64,000 nt of DNA from assembly GCF_051622035.1 (NCBI RefSeq), contig NC_135357.1:21256256-21320255 (forward strand), read 5' to 3'. The notes beneath the pieces were generated by a model. It was not told the origin of the DNA. It saw only the letters and a list, made by a program, of their open reading frames with translations, and did no database searches. Below are positions 47,032 through 61,520 of the stretch, piece after piece; position 1 is the first letter of the stretch, and the number at the start of each line of letters is the position of its first letter. The stretch is from Arctopsyche grandis. Lineage: Eukaryota > Arthropoda > Insecta > Trichoptera > Hydropsychidae. Both the position numbers and the translations under genes were made by a program.

Positions 47032-47801
47032 GTATGAACAAATGCAGTAGCGGATCAATTAAAGGGGGGGTCCCAGGCGCATTTGAAATTTGAAGCCCCC
47101 ACTTCAATAAAAAAAATCGGGTGTGAGAAACCCATGACTTTATTAATGTATTTGAGGAATATAAGAAGGTCACAAAACAAAATTCGACAATTTTAAAGTA
47201 TCATATTCAATAATTTTTTATTATAACTAAGGAGCGGCGGTCGAATTTCCCACCATAAAATTACAATAGACCTCTCCATTGTCCGAGAAAGCAAGAGAGC
47301 AAAAAAAGGTTCACAATAGTGAGTCATTTTTTGTAGGTAAAAGCAACTTGGCAGCCTTGCGTTTAGTAAAATAGCGAACTCCTTAAAATTTATATTTTTC
47401 AAAAATGTTAGGACCCTTCGAGTTCCCTGTCCGAAACCCGAGGCAAGCACCTTCCCTGCCAGTGGGCAAATCCACTATAATAGTAATTAACAAAAGTAAA
47501 CCATTTTTGTGGGTAAAAGTAACTTGGCCGCCGATCTCTGGTCATCACAGAAGAAATCTGTTAATATGATGTTATTTATTTTTAGTTTTATTACCGTTTC
47601 TGACGAAGATAATATATTTTATGCAAGATATATAGTGAAATATAAAAATATCTGTTCGAATTGGAAAGCATTTTATGTGTAATGGTGAAGAGGGAGGTGG
47701 GCTTATGTACAGCACATAAGATTTTATTTTATTTTATTCAATCAATCAATGTAATCTCGTCATTACAGATCGCTCCAATGCGACGATTGTACTATACATA
47801 T

Positions 47802-48212
47802 TGTTGCGTAGGGGTGGGTGGAGGATCCAAGTAAAAGGCCTTAGTCGTTTCACAGCATTTATTGATGATTAAGGAGATACCCGCACTGGCAGTGCTTAGT
47901 CCAGAAATGACATGATATCGCCTAAGTATCGCCTTATAAGGGATAGATCTCTCAGGACATCTTCGACGTCTAGTTTGTTTACCTATTGTTATGGTCACGT
48001 ACGGATATGTCTTCCTACGACGTTCGGTCCCACGGTACAGGTCAATTCTGAGAAAGGATTAATAACGGTCATTGTTTACCCTATATGTACTTAGAGTCTA
48101 GATATAATCCTGGAAGTAAGTGCAAGCACTTAGTTAATCCGTTAACAGATAATCCTTGAACGGTCACACAGTCTCTGGGATTCTATTCGCTTAATCCGCG
48201 GCGTACGTAACA
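47802..48212. mobile_element. Possible solo LTR
   Basis: Begins TGTTGCGTA and ends TACGTAACA, an 8-of-9 inverted repeat of the TG...CA type seen at LTR ends; about 411 bp long. No flanking duplication, primer site or internal region was found. A matching fragment (ATCCGTTAACAGAT, GGTCACACAGTCTCTGGGAT) lies inside the Harbinger element at 27297-27383. Confidence 0.45.
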
Positions 48213-48340
48213 TTGCCTCCCTCTTAGGTCAAATCGTCCCGATTGACCAACAAATCGTAACTGATAAATCTACAGTAGTTACATTTATCTCTGATATAAG
48301 TCACAGTTACATTTACAATTACAGCCGTTATCTTTACAGT

Positions 48341-48515
48341 CAGTGGCGGACTGGCCATACGAGTGAACATGCCCGATGGCATGTAGGCCCCACTATCTGT
48401 TAGAAAATATGAGCCCTCAGTAAAATTAAATAACTTTTTAATTATTTCACGTTTGTAAAAATTTATAGGATATTGCACTTTGGGACCTAAAGTTTGGGCA
48501 TTTCAACAAAACAAA
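48341..48515. mobile_element. hAT-like family C, copy 2, left fragment
   Basis: Starts CAGTGGCGGACTGGCCATAC and follows the complete copy at 9103 for about 175 bp to ATTTCAACAAAACAAA, where the 13.3-kb insertion begins. The alignment continues at 61835. Confidence 0.88.
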
Positions 48516-48929
48516 GGTCAATGTGCAAATAGTATGGAAGAAAAACCCACGACGGACAGAAATGAAATTGTGAGGATATATAGATAAATGTCTCTAGTTT
48601 ATCATGGTAACGAGCGAGACGCGTCCCTATACCTGCGTGTGAGAGAGAGGGAGCGAACGTATACCTGCCGGGTACGTACATCAACATCACGCGGGACGGG
48701 CATCAACCCTTTACTTAATAAAGTTTTGTAAGCGTCGAAGGGTAGCTACCCGTGGAGAAGAAACCAAAACAAACCCGGGAGAAAAGAAAAAAAAATTCGG
48801 GTGTGACCAACCCATGACTTTATCTATGTATTTGAGGAATATAAGAAGGTTACAAAACAAAATTCGATATTGAACTAATAACTATGATAGCGATACAAAT
48901 TGAGCGCAAATATATGCAAATACTTTCAC

Positions 48930-51900
48930 AAGACAAAATTTCTACTTCCGGTTGGCGGATTTTGTTCAAATTTTTTTAATTATTTAAAATCAGTATAATT
49001 ATTATACACATTTAATATCAAGAGGATAAAAATAATTTAAAAGGTCAAAATAAAATAATGAAATATTGTTTTTAAAAAAAATACTACTTCCGGTTTACGA
49101 ATTCTGACCAAAACGTTACCAAATCTAAGTTAGTACATAAACAACACAAATATAAATTTTCAGCTTAATAAGTTAAGGGGCGTGGACAGGATCCAGGCGA
49201 CAACATTTTTGACCTTTCTAATAGGAGAAAATCCCACTTCCGGTTCATTAAATTTGCTGATTTTATTTTTTATTTTTACTAAAAACCACTATCTCTATTG
49301 TACACAATAAATATCAAGACGCTTAAAATAATTTAAAAGGTCAAAATAAAATAATGAAAAAATAATGAAATATTGTTTTTAAAAAAAATACTACTTCCGG
49401 TTTACGAATTCTGACCAAAACGTTACCAAATCTAAGTTAGTACATAAACAACGCAAATATAAATTTTCAGCTTAATACGTTCAGGGGCGTGGACAGGATC
49501 CAGGCGACAACATTTTTAACCTTTCTAATAGGATAAAATCCCACTTCCGGTTCATTAAATTTGCTGATTTTATTTTTTATTTTTACTTAAAATCACTATC
49601 TCTATAGTACACAATAAATATCAAGACGCTTAAAATAATTTAAAAGGTCAAAATAAAATAATGAAAAAATAATGAAATATTGTTTTAAAAAAAAATACTA
49701 CTTCCGGCTTACGAATTCTGACCAAAACGTTACCAAATCTAAGTTAGTACATAAACAAAACAAATATAAATTTTCAGCTTAATACGTTTAGGGGTGTGGA
49801 CAGGATCCAGGCGACAAAATTTTTGACTTTTCTAATAGGAGAAAATCCCACTTCCGGTTCATTAAATTTGCTGATTTTATTTTTTATTTTTACTAAAAAC
49901 CACTATCTCTATTGTACACAATAAATATCAAGACGCTTAAAATAATTTAAAAGGTCAAAATAAAATAATGAAAAAATAATGAAATATTGTTTTTAAAAAA
50001 AATACTACTTCCGGTTTACGAATTCTGACCAAAACGTTACCAAATCTAAGTTAGTACATAAACAACGCAAATATAAATTTTCAGCTTAATACGTTCAGGG
50101 GCGTGGACAGGATCCAGGCGACAACATTTTTAACCTTTCTAATAGGATAAAATCCCACTTCCGGTTCATTAAATTTGCTGATTTTATTTTTTATTTTTAC
50201 TTAAAATCACTATCTCTATTGTACACAATAAATATCAAGACGCTTAAAATAATTTAAAAGGTCAAAATAAAATAATGAAAAAATAATGAAATATTGTTTT
50301 AAAAAAAAATACTACTTCCGGTTTACGAATTCTGACCAAAACGTTACCAAATCTAAGTTAGTACATAAACAACACAAATATAAATTTTCAGCTTAATACG
50401 TTTAGGGGTGTGGACAGGATCCAGGCGACAACATTTTTGACTTTTCTAATAGGAGAAAATCCCACTTCCGGTTCATTAAATTTGCTGATTTTATTTTTTA
50501 TTTTTACTAAAAACCACTATCTCTATTGTACACAATAAATATCAAGACGCTTAAAATAATTTAAAAGGTCAAAATAAAATAATGAAAAAATAATGAAATA
50601 TTGTTTTTAAAAAAAATACTACTTCCGGTTTACGAATTCTGACCAAAACGTTACCAAATCTAAGTTAGTACATAAACAACGCAAATATAAATTTTCAGCT
50701 TAATACGTTCAGGGGCGTGGACAGGATCCAGGCGACAACATTTTTAACCTTTCTAATAGGATAAAATCCCACTTCCGGTTCATTAAATTTGCTGATTTTA
50801 TTTTTTATTTTTACTTAAAATCACTATCTCTATTGTACACAATAAATATCAAGACGCTTAAAATAATTTAAAAGGTCAAAATAAAATAATGAAAAAATAA
50901 TGAAATATTGTTTTAAAAAAAAATACTACTTCCGGTTTACGAATTCTGACCAAAACGTTACCAAATCTAAGTTAGTACATAAACAACACAAATATAAATT
51001 TTCAGCTTAATACGTTTAGGGGTGTGGACAGGATCCAGGCGACAACATTTTTGACTTTTCTAATAGGAGAAAATCCCACTTCCGGTTCATTAAATTTGCT
51101 GATTTTATTTTTTATTTTTACTTAAAATCACTATCTCTATTGTACACAATAAATATCAAGACGCTTAAAATAATTTAAAAGGTCAAAATAAAATAATGAA
51201 AAAATAATGAAATATTGTTTTAAAAAAAAATACTACTTCCGGTTTACGAATTCTGACCAAAACGTTACCAAATCTAAGTTAGTACATAAACAACACAAAT
51301 ATAAATTTTCAGCTTAATACGTTTAGGGGTGTGGACAGGATCCAGGCGACAACATTTTTGACTTTTCTAATAGGAGAAAATCCCACTTCCGGTTCATTAA
51401 ATTTGCTGATTTTATTTTTTATTTTTACTAAAAACCACTATCTCTATTGTACACAATAAATATCAAGACGCTTAAAATAATTTAAAAGGTCAAAATAAAA
51501 TAATGAAAAAATAATGAAATATTGTTTTTAAAAAAAATACTACTTCCGGTTTACGAATTCTGACCAAAACGTTACCAAATCTAAGTTAGTACATAAACAA
51601 CGCAAATATAAATTTTCAGCTTAATACGTTCAGGGGCGTGGACAGGATCCAGGCGACAACATTTTTAACCTTTCTAATAGGATAAAATCCCACTTCCGGT
51701 TCATTAAATTTGCTGATTTTATTTTTTATTTTTACTTAAAATCACTATCTCTATAGTACACAATAAATATCAAGACGCTTAAAATAATTTAAAAGGTCAA
51801 AATAAAATAATGAAAAAATAATGAAATATTGTTTTAAAAAAAAATACTACTTCCGGCTTACGAATTCTGACCAAAACGTTACCAAATCTAAGTTAGTACA

Positions 51901-54900
51901 TAAACAAAACAAATATAAATTTTCAGCTTAATACGTTTAGGGGTGTGGACAGGATCCAGGCGACAAAATTTTTGACTTTTCTAATAGGAGAAAATCCCAC
52001 TTCCGGTTCATTAAATTTGCTGATTTTATTTTTTATTTTTACTAAAAACCACTATCTCTATTGTACACAATAAATATCAAGACGCTTAAAATAATTTAAA
52101 AGGTCAAAATAAAATAATGAAAAAATAATGAAATATTGTTTTTAAAAAAAATACTACTTCCGGTTTACGAATTCTGACCAAAACGTTACCAAATCTAAGT
52201 TAGTACATAAACAACGCAAATATAAATTTTCAGCTTAATACGTTCAGGGGCGTGGACAGGATCCAGGCGACAGCATTTTTAACCTTTCTAATAGGATAAA
52301 ATCCCACTTCCGGTTCATTAAATTTGCTGATTTTATTTTTTATTTTTACTTAAAATCACTATCTCTATAGTACACAATAAATATCAAGACGCTTAAAATA
52401 ATTTAAAAGGTCAAAATAAAATAATGAAAAAATAATGAAATATTGTTTTAAAAAAAAATACTACTTCCGGTTTACGAATTCTGACCAAAACGTTACCAAA
52501 TCTAAGTTAGTACATAAACAACGCAAATATAAATTTTCAGCTTAATACGTTCAGGGGCGTGGACAGGATCCAGGCGACAACATTTTTAACCTTTCTAATA
52601 GGATAAAATCCCACTTCCGGTTCATTAAATTTGCTGATTTTATTTTTTATTTTTACTAAAAACCACTATCTCTATTGTACACAATAAATATCAAGACGCT
52701 TAAAATAATTTAAAAGGTCAAAATAAAATAATGAAAAAATAATGAAATATTGTTTTTAAAAAAAATACTACTTCCGGTTTACGAATTCTGACCAAAACGT
52801 TACCAAATCTAAGTTAGTACATAAACAACGCAAATATAAATTTTCAGCTTAATACGTTCAGGGGCGTGGACAGGATCCAGGCGACAACATTTTTAACCTT
52901 TCTAATAGGATAAAATCCCACTTCCGGTTCATTAAATTTGCTGATTTTATTTTTTATTTTTACTTAAAATCACTATCTCTATTGTACACAATAAATATCA
53001 AGACGCTTAAAATAATTTAAAAGGTCAAAATAAAATAATGAAAAAATAATGAAATATTGTTTTAAAAAAAAATACTACTTCCGGTTTACGAATTCTGACC
53101 AAAACGTTACCAAATCTAAGTTAGTACATAAACAACACAAATATAAATTTTCAGCTTAATACGTTTAGGGGTGTGGACAGGATCCAGGCGACAACATTTT
53201 TGACTTTTCTAATAGGAGAAAATCCCACTTCCGGTTCATTAAATTTGCTGATTTTATTTTTTATTTTTACTAAAAACCACTATCTCTATTGTACACAATA
53301 AATATCAAGACGCTTAAAATAATTTAAAAGGTCAAAATAAAATAATGAAAAAATAATGAAATATTGTTTTTAAAAAAAATACTACTTCCGGTTTACGAAT
53401 TCTGACCAAAACGTTACCAAATCTAAGTTAGTACATAAACAACGCAAATATAAATTTTCAGCTTAATACGTTCAGGGGCGTGGACAGGATCCAGGCGACA
53501 ACATTTTTAACCTTTCTAATAGGATAAAATCCCACTTCCGGTTCATTAAATTTGCTGATTTTATTTTTTATTTTTACTTAAAATCACTATCTCTATTGTA
53601 CACAATAAATATCAAGACGCTTAAAATAATTTAAAAGGTCAAAATAAAATAATGAAAAAATAATGAAATATTGTTTTAAAAAAAAATACTACTTCCGGTT
53701 TACGAATGCTGACCAAAACGTTACCAAATCTAAGTTAGTACATAAACAACGCAAATATAAATTTTCAGCTTAATACGTTCAGGGGCGTGGACAGGATCCA
53801 GGCGACAACATTTTTAACCTTTCTAATAGGATAAAATCCCACTTCCGGTTCATTAAATTTGCTGATTTTATTTTTTATTTTTACTTAAAATCACTATCTC
53901 TACTGTACACAATAAATATCAAGACGCTTAAAATAATTTAAAAGGTCAAAATAAAATAATGAAAAAATAATGAAATATTGTTTTAAAAAAAAATACTACT
54001 TCCGGTTTACGAATTCTGACCAAAACGTTACCAAATCTAAGTTAGTACATAAACAACGCAAATATAAATTTTCAGCTTAATACGTTTAGGGGTGTGGACA
54101 GAATCCAGGCGACAACATTTTTGACTTTTCTAATAGGAGAAAATCCCACTTCCGGTTCATTAAATTTGCTGATTTTATTTTTTATTTTTACTAAAAACCA
54201 CTATCTCTATTGTACACAATAAATATCAAGACGCTTAAAATAATTTAAAAGGTCAAAATAAAATAATGAAAAAATAATGAAATATTGTTTTTAAAAAAAA
54301 TACTACTTCCGGTTTACGAATTCTGACCAAAACGTTACCAAATCTAAGTTAGTACATAAACAACGCAAATATAAATTTTCAGCTTAATACGTTCAGGGGC
54401 GTGGACAGGATCCAGGCGACAACATTTTTAACCTTTCTAATAGGATAAAATCCCACTTCCGGTTCATTAAATTTGCTGATTTTATTTTTTATTTTTACTT
54501 AAAATCACTATCTCTATTGTACACAATAAATATCAAGACGCTTAAAATAATTTAAAAGGTCAAAATAAAATAATGAAAAAATAATGAAATATTGTTTTAA
54601 AAAAAATACTACTTCCGGTTTACGAATTCTGACCAAAACGTTACCAAATCTAAGTTAGTACATAAACAACACAAATATAAATTTTCAGCTTAATAAGTTT
54701 AGGGGCGTGGACAGGATCCAGGCGACAACATTTTTGACCTTTCTAATAGGAGAAAATCCCACTTCCGGATCATTAAATTTGCTGATTTTGTTTTTTATTT
54801 TTACTTAAAATCACTATCTCTATTGTACACAATAAATATCAAGAGGCTTAAAATAATTTAAAAGGTCAAAATAAAATAATGAAAAAATAATGAAATATTG

Positions 54901-57900
54901 TTTTTAAAAAAAATACTACTTCCGGTTTACGAATTCTGACCAAAACGTTACCAAATCTAAGTTAGTACATAAACAACGCAAATATAAATTTTCAGCTTAA
55001 TACGTTCAGGGGCGTGGACAGGATCCAGGCGACAACATTTTTAACCTTTCTAATAGGATAAAATCCCACTTCCGGTTCATTAAATTTGCTGATTTTATTT
55101 TTTATTTTTACTTAAAATCACTATCTCTATAGTACACAATAAATATCAAGACGCTTAAAATAATTTAAAAGGTCAAAATAAAATAATGAAAAAATAATGA
55201 AATATTGTTTTAAAAAAAAATACTACTTCCGGTTTACGAATTCTGACCAAAACGTTACCAAATCTAAGTTAGTACATAAACAACGCAAATATAAATTTTC
55301 AGCTTAATACGTTCAGGGGCGTGGACAGGATCCAGGCGACAACATTTTTAACCTTTCTAATAGGATAAAATCCCACTTCCGGTTCATTAAATTTGCTGAT
55401 TTTATTTTTTATTTTTACTTAAAATCACTATCTCTATAGTACACAATAAATATCAAGACGCTTAAAATAATTTAAAAGGTCAAAATAAAATAATGAAAAA
55501 ATAATGAAATATTGTTTTAAAAAAAAATACTACTTCCGGTTTACGAATTCTGACCAAAACGTTACCAAATCTAAGTTAGTACATAAACAACGCAAATATA
55601 AATTTTCAGCTTAATACGTTCAGGGGCGTGGACAGGATCCAGGCGACAACATTTTTAACCTTTCTAATAGGATAAAATCCCACTTCCGGTTCATTAAATT
55701 TGCTGATTTTATTTTTTATTTTTACTTAAAATCACTATCTCTATTGTACACAATAAATATCAAGACGCTTAAAATAATTTAAAAGGTCAAAATAAAATAA
55801 TGAAAAAATAATGAAATATTGTTTTAAAAAAAAATACTACTTCCGGTTTACGAATTCTGACCAAAACGTTACCAAATCTAAGTTAGTACATAAACAACGC
55901 AAATATAAATTTTCAGCTTAATACGTTTAGGGGTGTGGACAGGATCCAGGCGACAACATTTTTGACTTTTCTAATAGGAGAAAATCCCACTTCCGGTTCA
56001 TTAAATTTGCTGATTTTATTTTTTATTTTTACTAAAAACCACTATCTCTATTGTACACAATAAATATCAAGACGCTTAAAATAATTTAAAAGGTCAAAAT
56101 AAAATAATGAAAAAATAATGAAATATTGTTTTTAAAAAAAATACTACTTCCGGTTTACGAATTCTGACCAAAACGTTACCAAATCTAAGTTAGTACATAA
56201 ACAACGCAAATATAAATTTTCAGCTTAATACGTTCAGGGGCGTGGACAGGATCCAGGCGACAACATTTTTAACCTTTCTAATAGGATAAAATCCCACTTC
56301 CGGTTCATTAAATTTGCTGATTTTATTTTTTATTTTTACTTAAAATCACTATCTCTACTGTACACAATAAATATCAAGACGCTTAAAATAATTTAAAAGG
56401 TCAAAATAAAATAATGAAAAAATAATGAAATATTGTTTTAAAAAAAAATACTACTTCCGGTTTACGAATTCTGACCAAAACGTTACCAAATCTAAGTTAG
56501 TACATAAACAACGCAAATATAAATTTTCAGCTTAATACGTTTAGGGGTGTGGACAGAATCCAGGCGACAACATTTTTGACTTTTCTAATAGGAGAAAATC
56601 CCACTTCCGGTTCATTAAATTTGCTGATTTTATTTTTTATTTTTACTAAAAACCACTATCTCTATTGTACACAATAAATATCAAGACGCTTAAAATAATT
56701 TAAAAGGTCAAAATAAAATAATGAAAAAATAATGAAATATTGTTTTTAAAAAAAATACTACTTCCGGTTTACGAATTCTGACCAAAACGTTACCAAATCT
56801 AAGTTAGTACATAAACAACGCAAATATAAATTTTCAGCTTAATACGTTCAGGGGCGTGGACAGGATCCAGGCGACAACATTTTTAACCTTTCTAATAGGA
56901 TAAAATCCCACTTCCGGTTCATTAAATTTGCTGATTTTATTTTTTATTTTTACTTAAAATCACTATCTCTATTGTACACAATAAATATCAAGACGCTTAA
57001 AATAATTTAAAAGGTCAAAATAAAATAATGAAAAAATAATGAAATATTGTTTTAAAAAAAATACTACTTCCGGTTTACGAATTCTGACCAAAACGTTACC
57101 AAATCTAAGTTAGTACATAAACAACACAAATATAAATTTTCAGCTTAATAAGTTTAGGGGCGTGGACAGGATCCAGGCGACAACATTTTTGACCTTTCTA
57201 ATAGGAGAAAATCCCACTTCCGGATCATTAAATTTGCTGATTTTGTTTTTTATTTTTACTTAAAATCACTATCTCTATTGTACACAATAAATATCAAGAG
57301 GCTTAAAATAATTTAAAAGGTCAAAATAAAATAATGAAAAAATAATGAAATATTGTTTTTAAAAAAAATACTACTTCCGGTTTACGAATTCTGACCAAAA
57401 CGTTACCAAATCTAAGTTAGTACATAAACAACGCAAATATAAATTTTCAGCTTAATACGTTCAGGGGCGTGGACAGGATCCAGGCGACAACATTTTTAAC
57501 CTTTCTAATAGGATAAAATCCCACTTCCGGTTCATTAAATTTGCTGATTTTATTTTTTATTTTTACTTAAAATCACTATCTCTATAGTACACAATAAATA
57601 TCAAGACGCTTAAAATAATTTAAAAGGTCAAAATAAAATAATGAAAAAATAATGAAATATTGTTTTAAAAAAAAATACTACTTCCGGTTTACGAATTCTG
57701 ACCAAAACGTTACCAAATCTAAGTTAGTACATAAACAACGCAAATATAAATTTTCAGCTTAATACGTTCAGGGGCGTGGACAGGATCCAGGCGACAACAT
57801 TTTTAACCTTTCTAATAGGATAAAATCCCACTTCCGGTTCATTAAATTTGCTGATTTTATTTTTTATTTTTACTTAAAATCACTATCTCTATAGTACACA

Positions 57901-60890
57901 ATAAATATCAAGACGCTTAAAATAATTTAAAAGGTCAAAATAAAATAATGAAAAAATAATGAAATATTGTTTTAAAAAAAAATACTACTTCCGGTTTACG
58001 AATTCTGACCAAAACGTTACCAAATCTAAGTTAGTACATAAACAACGCAAATATAAATTTTCAGCTTAATACGTTCAGGGGCGTGGACAGGATCCAGGCG
58101 ACAACATTTTTAACCTTTCTAATAGGATAAAATCCCACTTCCGGTTCATTAAATTTGCTGATTTTATTTTTTATTTTTACTTAAAATCACTATCTCTATT
58201 GTACACAATAAATATCAAGACGCTTAAAATAATTTAAAAGGTCAAAATAAAATAATGAAAAAATAATGAAATATTGTTTTAAAAAAAAATACTACTTCCG
58301 GTTTACGAATTCTGACCAAAACGTTACCAAATCTAAGTTAGTACATAAACAACGCAAATATAAATTTTCAGCTTAATACGTTTAGGGGTGTGGACAGGAT
58401 CCAGGCGACAACATTTTTGACTTTTCTAATAGGAGAAAATCCCACTTCCGGTTCATTAAATTTGCTGATTTTATTTTTTATTTTTACTAAAAACCACTAT
58501 CTCTATTGTACACAATAAATATCAAGACGCTTAAAATAATTTAAAAGGTCAAAATAAAATAATGAAAAAATAATGAAATATTGTTTTTAAAAAAAATACT
58601 ACTTCCGGTTTACGAATTCTGACCAAAACGTTACCAAATCTAAGTTAGTACATAAACAACGCAAATATAAATTTTCAGCTTAATACGTTCAGGGGCGTGG
58701 ACAGGATCCAGGCGACAACATTTTTAACCTTTCTAATAGGATAAAATCCCACTTCCGGTTCATTAAATTTGCTGATTTTATTTTTTATTTTTACTTAAAA
58801 TCACTATCTCTATTGTACACAATAAATATCAAGACGCTTAAAATAATTTAAAAGGTCAAAATAAAATAATGAAAAAATAATGAAATATTGTTTTAAAAAA
58901 AAATACTACTTCCGGTTTACGAATTCTGACCAAAACGTTACCAAATCTAAGTTAGTACATAAACAACACAAATATAAATTTTCAGCTTAATAAGTTTAGG
59001 GGCGTGGACAGGATCCAGGCGACAACATTTTTGACCTTTCTAATAGGAGAAAATCCCACTTCCGGATCATTAAATTTGCTGATTTTGTTTTTTATTTTTA
59101 CTTAAAATCACTATCTCTATTGTACACAATAAATATCAAGAGGCTTAAAATAATTTAAAAGGTCAAAATAAAATAATGAAAAAATAATGAAATATTGTTT
59201 TTAAAAAAAATACTACTTCCGGTTTACGAATTCTGACCAAAACGTTACCAAATCTAAGTTAGTACATAAACAACGCAAATATAAATTTTCAGCTTAATAC
59301 GTTCAGGGGCGTGGACAGGATCCAGGCGACAACATTTTTAACCTTTCTAATAGGATAAAATCCCACTTCCGGTTCATTAAATTTGCTGATTTTATTTTTT
59401 ATTTTTACTTAAAATCACTATCTCTATTGTACACAATAAATATCAAGACGCTTAAAATAATTTAAAAGGTCAAAATAAAATAATGAAAAAATAATGAAAT
59501 ATTGTTTTAAAAAAAAATACTACTTCCGGTTTACGAATTCTGACCAAAACGTTACCAAATCTAAGTTAGTACATAAACAACACAAATATAAATTTTCAGC
59601 TTAATAAGTTTAGGGGCGTGGACAGGATCCAGGCGACAACATTTTTGACCTTTCTAATAGGAGAAAATCCCACTTCCGGATCATTAAATTTGCTGATTTT
59701 GTTTTTTATTTTTACTTAAAATCACTATCTCTATTGTACACAATAAATATCAAGAGGCTTAAAATAATTTAAAAGGTCAAAATAAAATAATGAAAAAATA
59801 ATGAAATATTGTTTTTAAAAAAAATACTACTTCCGGTTTACGAATTCTGACCAAAACGTTACCAAATCTAAGTTAGTACATAAACAACGCAAATATAAAT
59901 TTTCAGCTTAATACGTTCAGGGGCGTGGACAGGATCCAGGCGACAACATTTTTAACCTTTCTAATAGGATAAAATCCCACTTCCGGTTCATTAAATTTGC
60001 TGATTTTATTTTTTATTTTTACTTAAAATCACTATCTCTATAGTACACAATAAATATCAAGACGCTTAAAATAATTTAAAAGGTCAAAATAAAATAATGA
60101 AAAAATAATGAAATATTGTTTTAAAAAAAAATACTACTTCCGGTTTACGAATTCTGACCAAAACGTTACCAAATCTAAGTTAGTACATAAACAACGCAAA
60201 TATAAATTTTCAGCTTAATACGTTCAGGGGCGTCGACAGGATCCAGGCGACAACATTTTTAACCTTTCTAATAGGATAAAATCCCACTTCCGGTTCATTA
60301 AATTTGCTGATTTTATTTTTTATTTTTACTTAAAATCACTATCTCTATAGTACACAATAAATATCAAGACGCTTAAAATAATTTAAAAGGTCAAAATAAA
60401 ATAATGAAAAAATAATGAAATATTGTTTTAAAAAAAAATACTACTTCCGGTTTACGAATTCTGACCAAAACGTTACCAAATCTAAGTTAGTACATAAACA
60501 ACGCAAATATAAATTTTCAGCTTAATACGTTCAGGGGCGTGGACAGGATCCAGGCGACAACATTTTTAACCTTTCTAATAGGATAAAATCCCACTTCCGG
60601 TTCATTAAATTTGCTGATTTTATTTTTTATTTTTACTTAAAATCACTATCTCTATAGTACACAATAAATATCAAGACGCTTAAAATAATTTAAAAGGTCA
60701 AAATAAAATAATGAAAAAATAATGAAATATTGTTTTAAAAAAAAATACTACTTCCGGCTTACGAATTCTGACCAAAACGTTACCAAATCTAAGTTAGTAC
60801 ATAAACAACACAAATATAAATTTTCAGCTTAATACATTCAGGGGTGTGGTCAGGATCCAGGCGACAACATTTTTGACCTTCCTTCCGGAT
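48930..60890 (+). repeat. 308-bp satellite array, about 39 units
   Basis: Units start at TACTACTTCCGGTTTACG (49079, 49387, 49695 and so on to about 60748), spaced 305-309 bp. Each unit has two related halves of about 150 bp, each opening with ACTTCCGGTT and each containing a CAAATATAAATTT/CAATAAATATCAAG block, so the unit is an old dimer. Three variant types differ at linked sites (GCGTGGAC with TTAACC and GGATAAA; GTGTGGAC with TTGACTT and GGAGAAA; AAGTTTAGGGGCG with GGATCATT and AGGCTT). Nearly every unit has one GAATTC and one GGATCC. No significant open frame exists. Edge units are diverged. Confidence 0.97.
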
Positions 60891-61520
60891 GCTTCCGGAG
60901 GGAAAAAATCCCACTTCCGGTTTATTAAATTTAGTGATTTTTTTTTATTTTAATCACATTGATACAAGAATTATACTTGAATTTTTTCGTGAAGACCACA
61001 CATGTTTAAGGGGTCGAAAAAAATAGTGGAAGAAAAATCGAACAAGAGTAAACTGCCACTTCCGGTCGACGGACGCTTACCAAATTTTATACATAACTTG
61101 GTATTGAGCTTAAACTGATCGATATGAAATTTCAGTTCGAATAATCAAAAGGCTTTTGAGAAAAACATAAAAAACCTTGATTCTCTAGAGTAAAAGTACT
61201 ACTTCCGGTTCAGATAAAAATATTTAAAAAATATAAAATTATAAAAATTATTATTTCTAGTACATGTAAAAAAATTCAGTCCGATTAAGTTAGTAGTTTG
61301 GGAGAAAATCGAATTCAAAAACTTAAAAAAAAGAGGACACCTATAAAGGGAGGTACCATTTCCGGTCAACTTAAAAAATTGAAAAAAATTAACGTAGTGT
61401 CTATAAGAATTTCATTAACCGATACTAAGTTTCGGTTCGATAGGACTAACGGTGTTGAAAAAATCCCCAAAGTACACAGACACACACACATTTTTTCTAG
61501 ATCATTAAAACGTGATCAGT
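60891..61520 (+). repeat. Diverged half-units flanking the satellite
   Basis: ACTTCCGG or a one-base variant recurs at about 60914, 61058, 61201 and 61349, that is every 143-148 bp, with A-rich text and GAAATTTCAGTTCGA-type blocks between. These are old members of the half-unit from which the homogeneous array expanded. Confidence 0.75.

Noticed and set aside
48930-60890. Regular array considered as CRISPR or rDNA spacer
   Set aside because: Units are 308 bp with no short repeat/unique spacer alternation, no cas genes and no rRNA sequence; it is satellite DNA.
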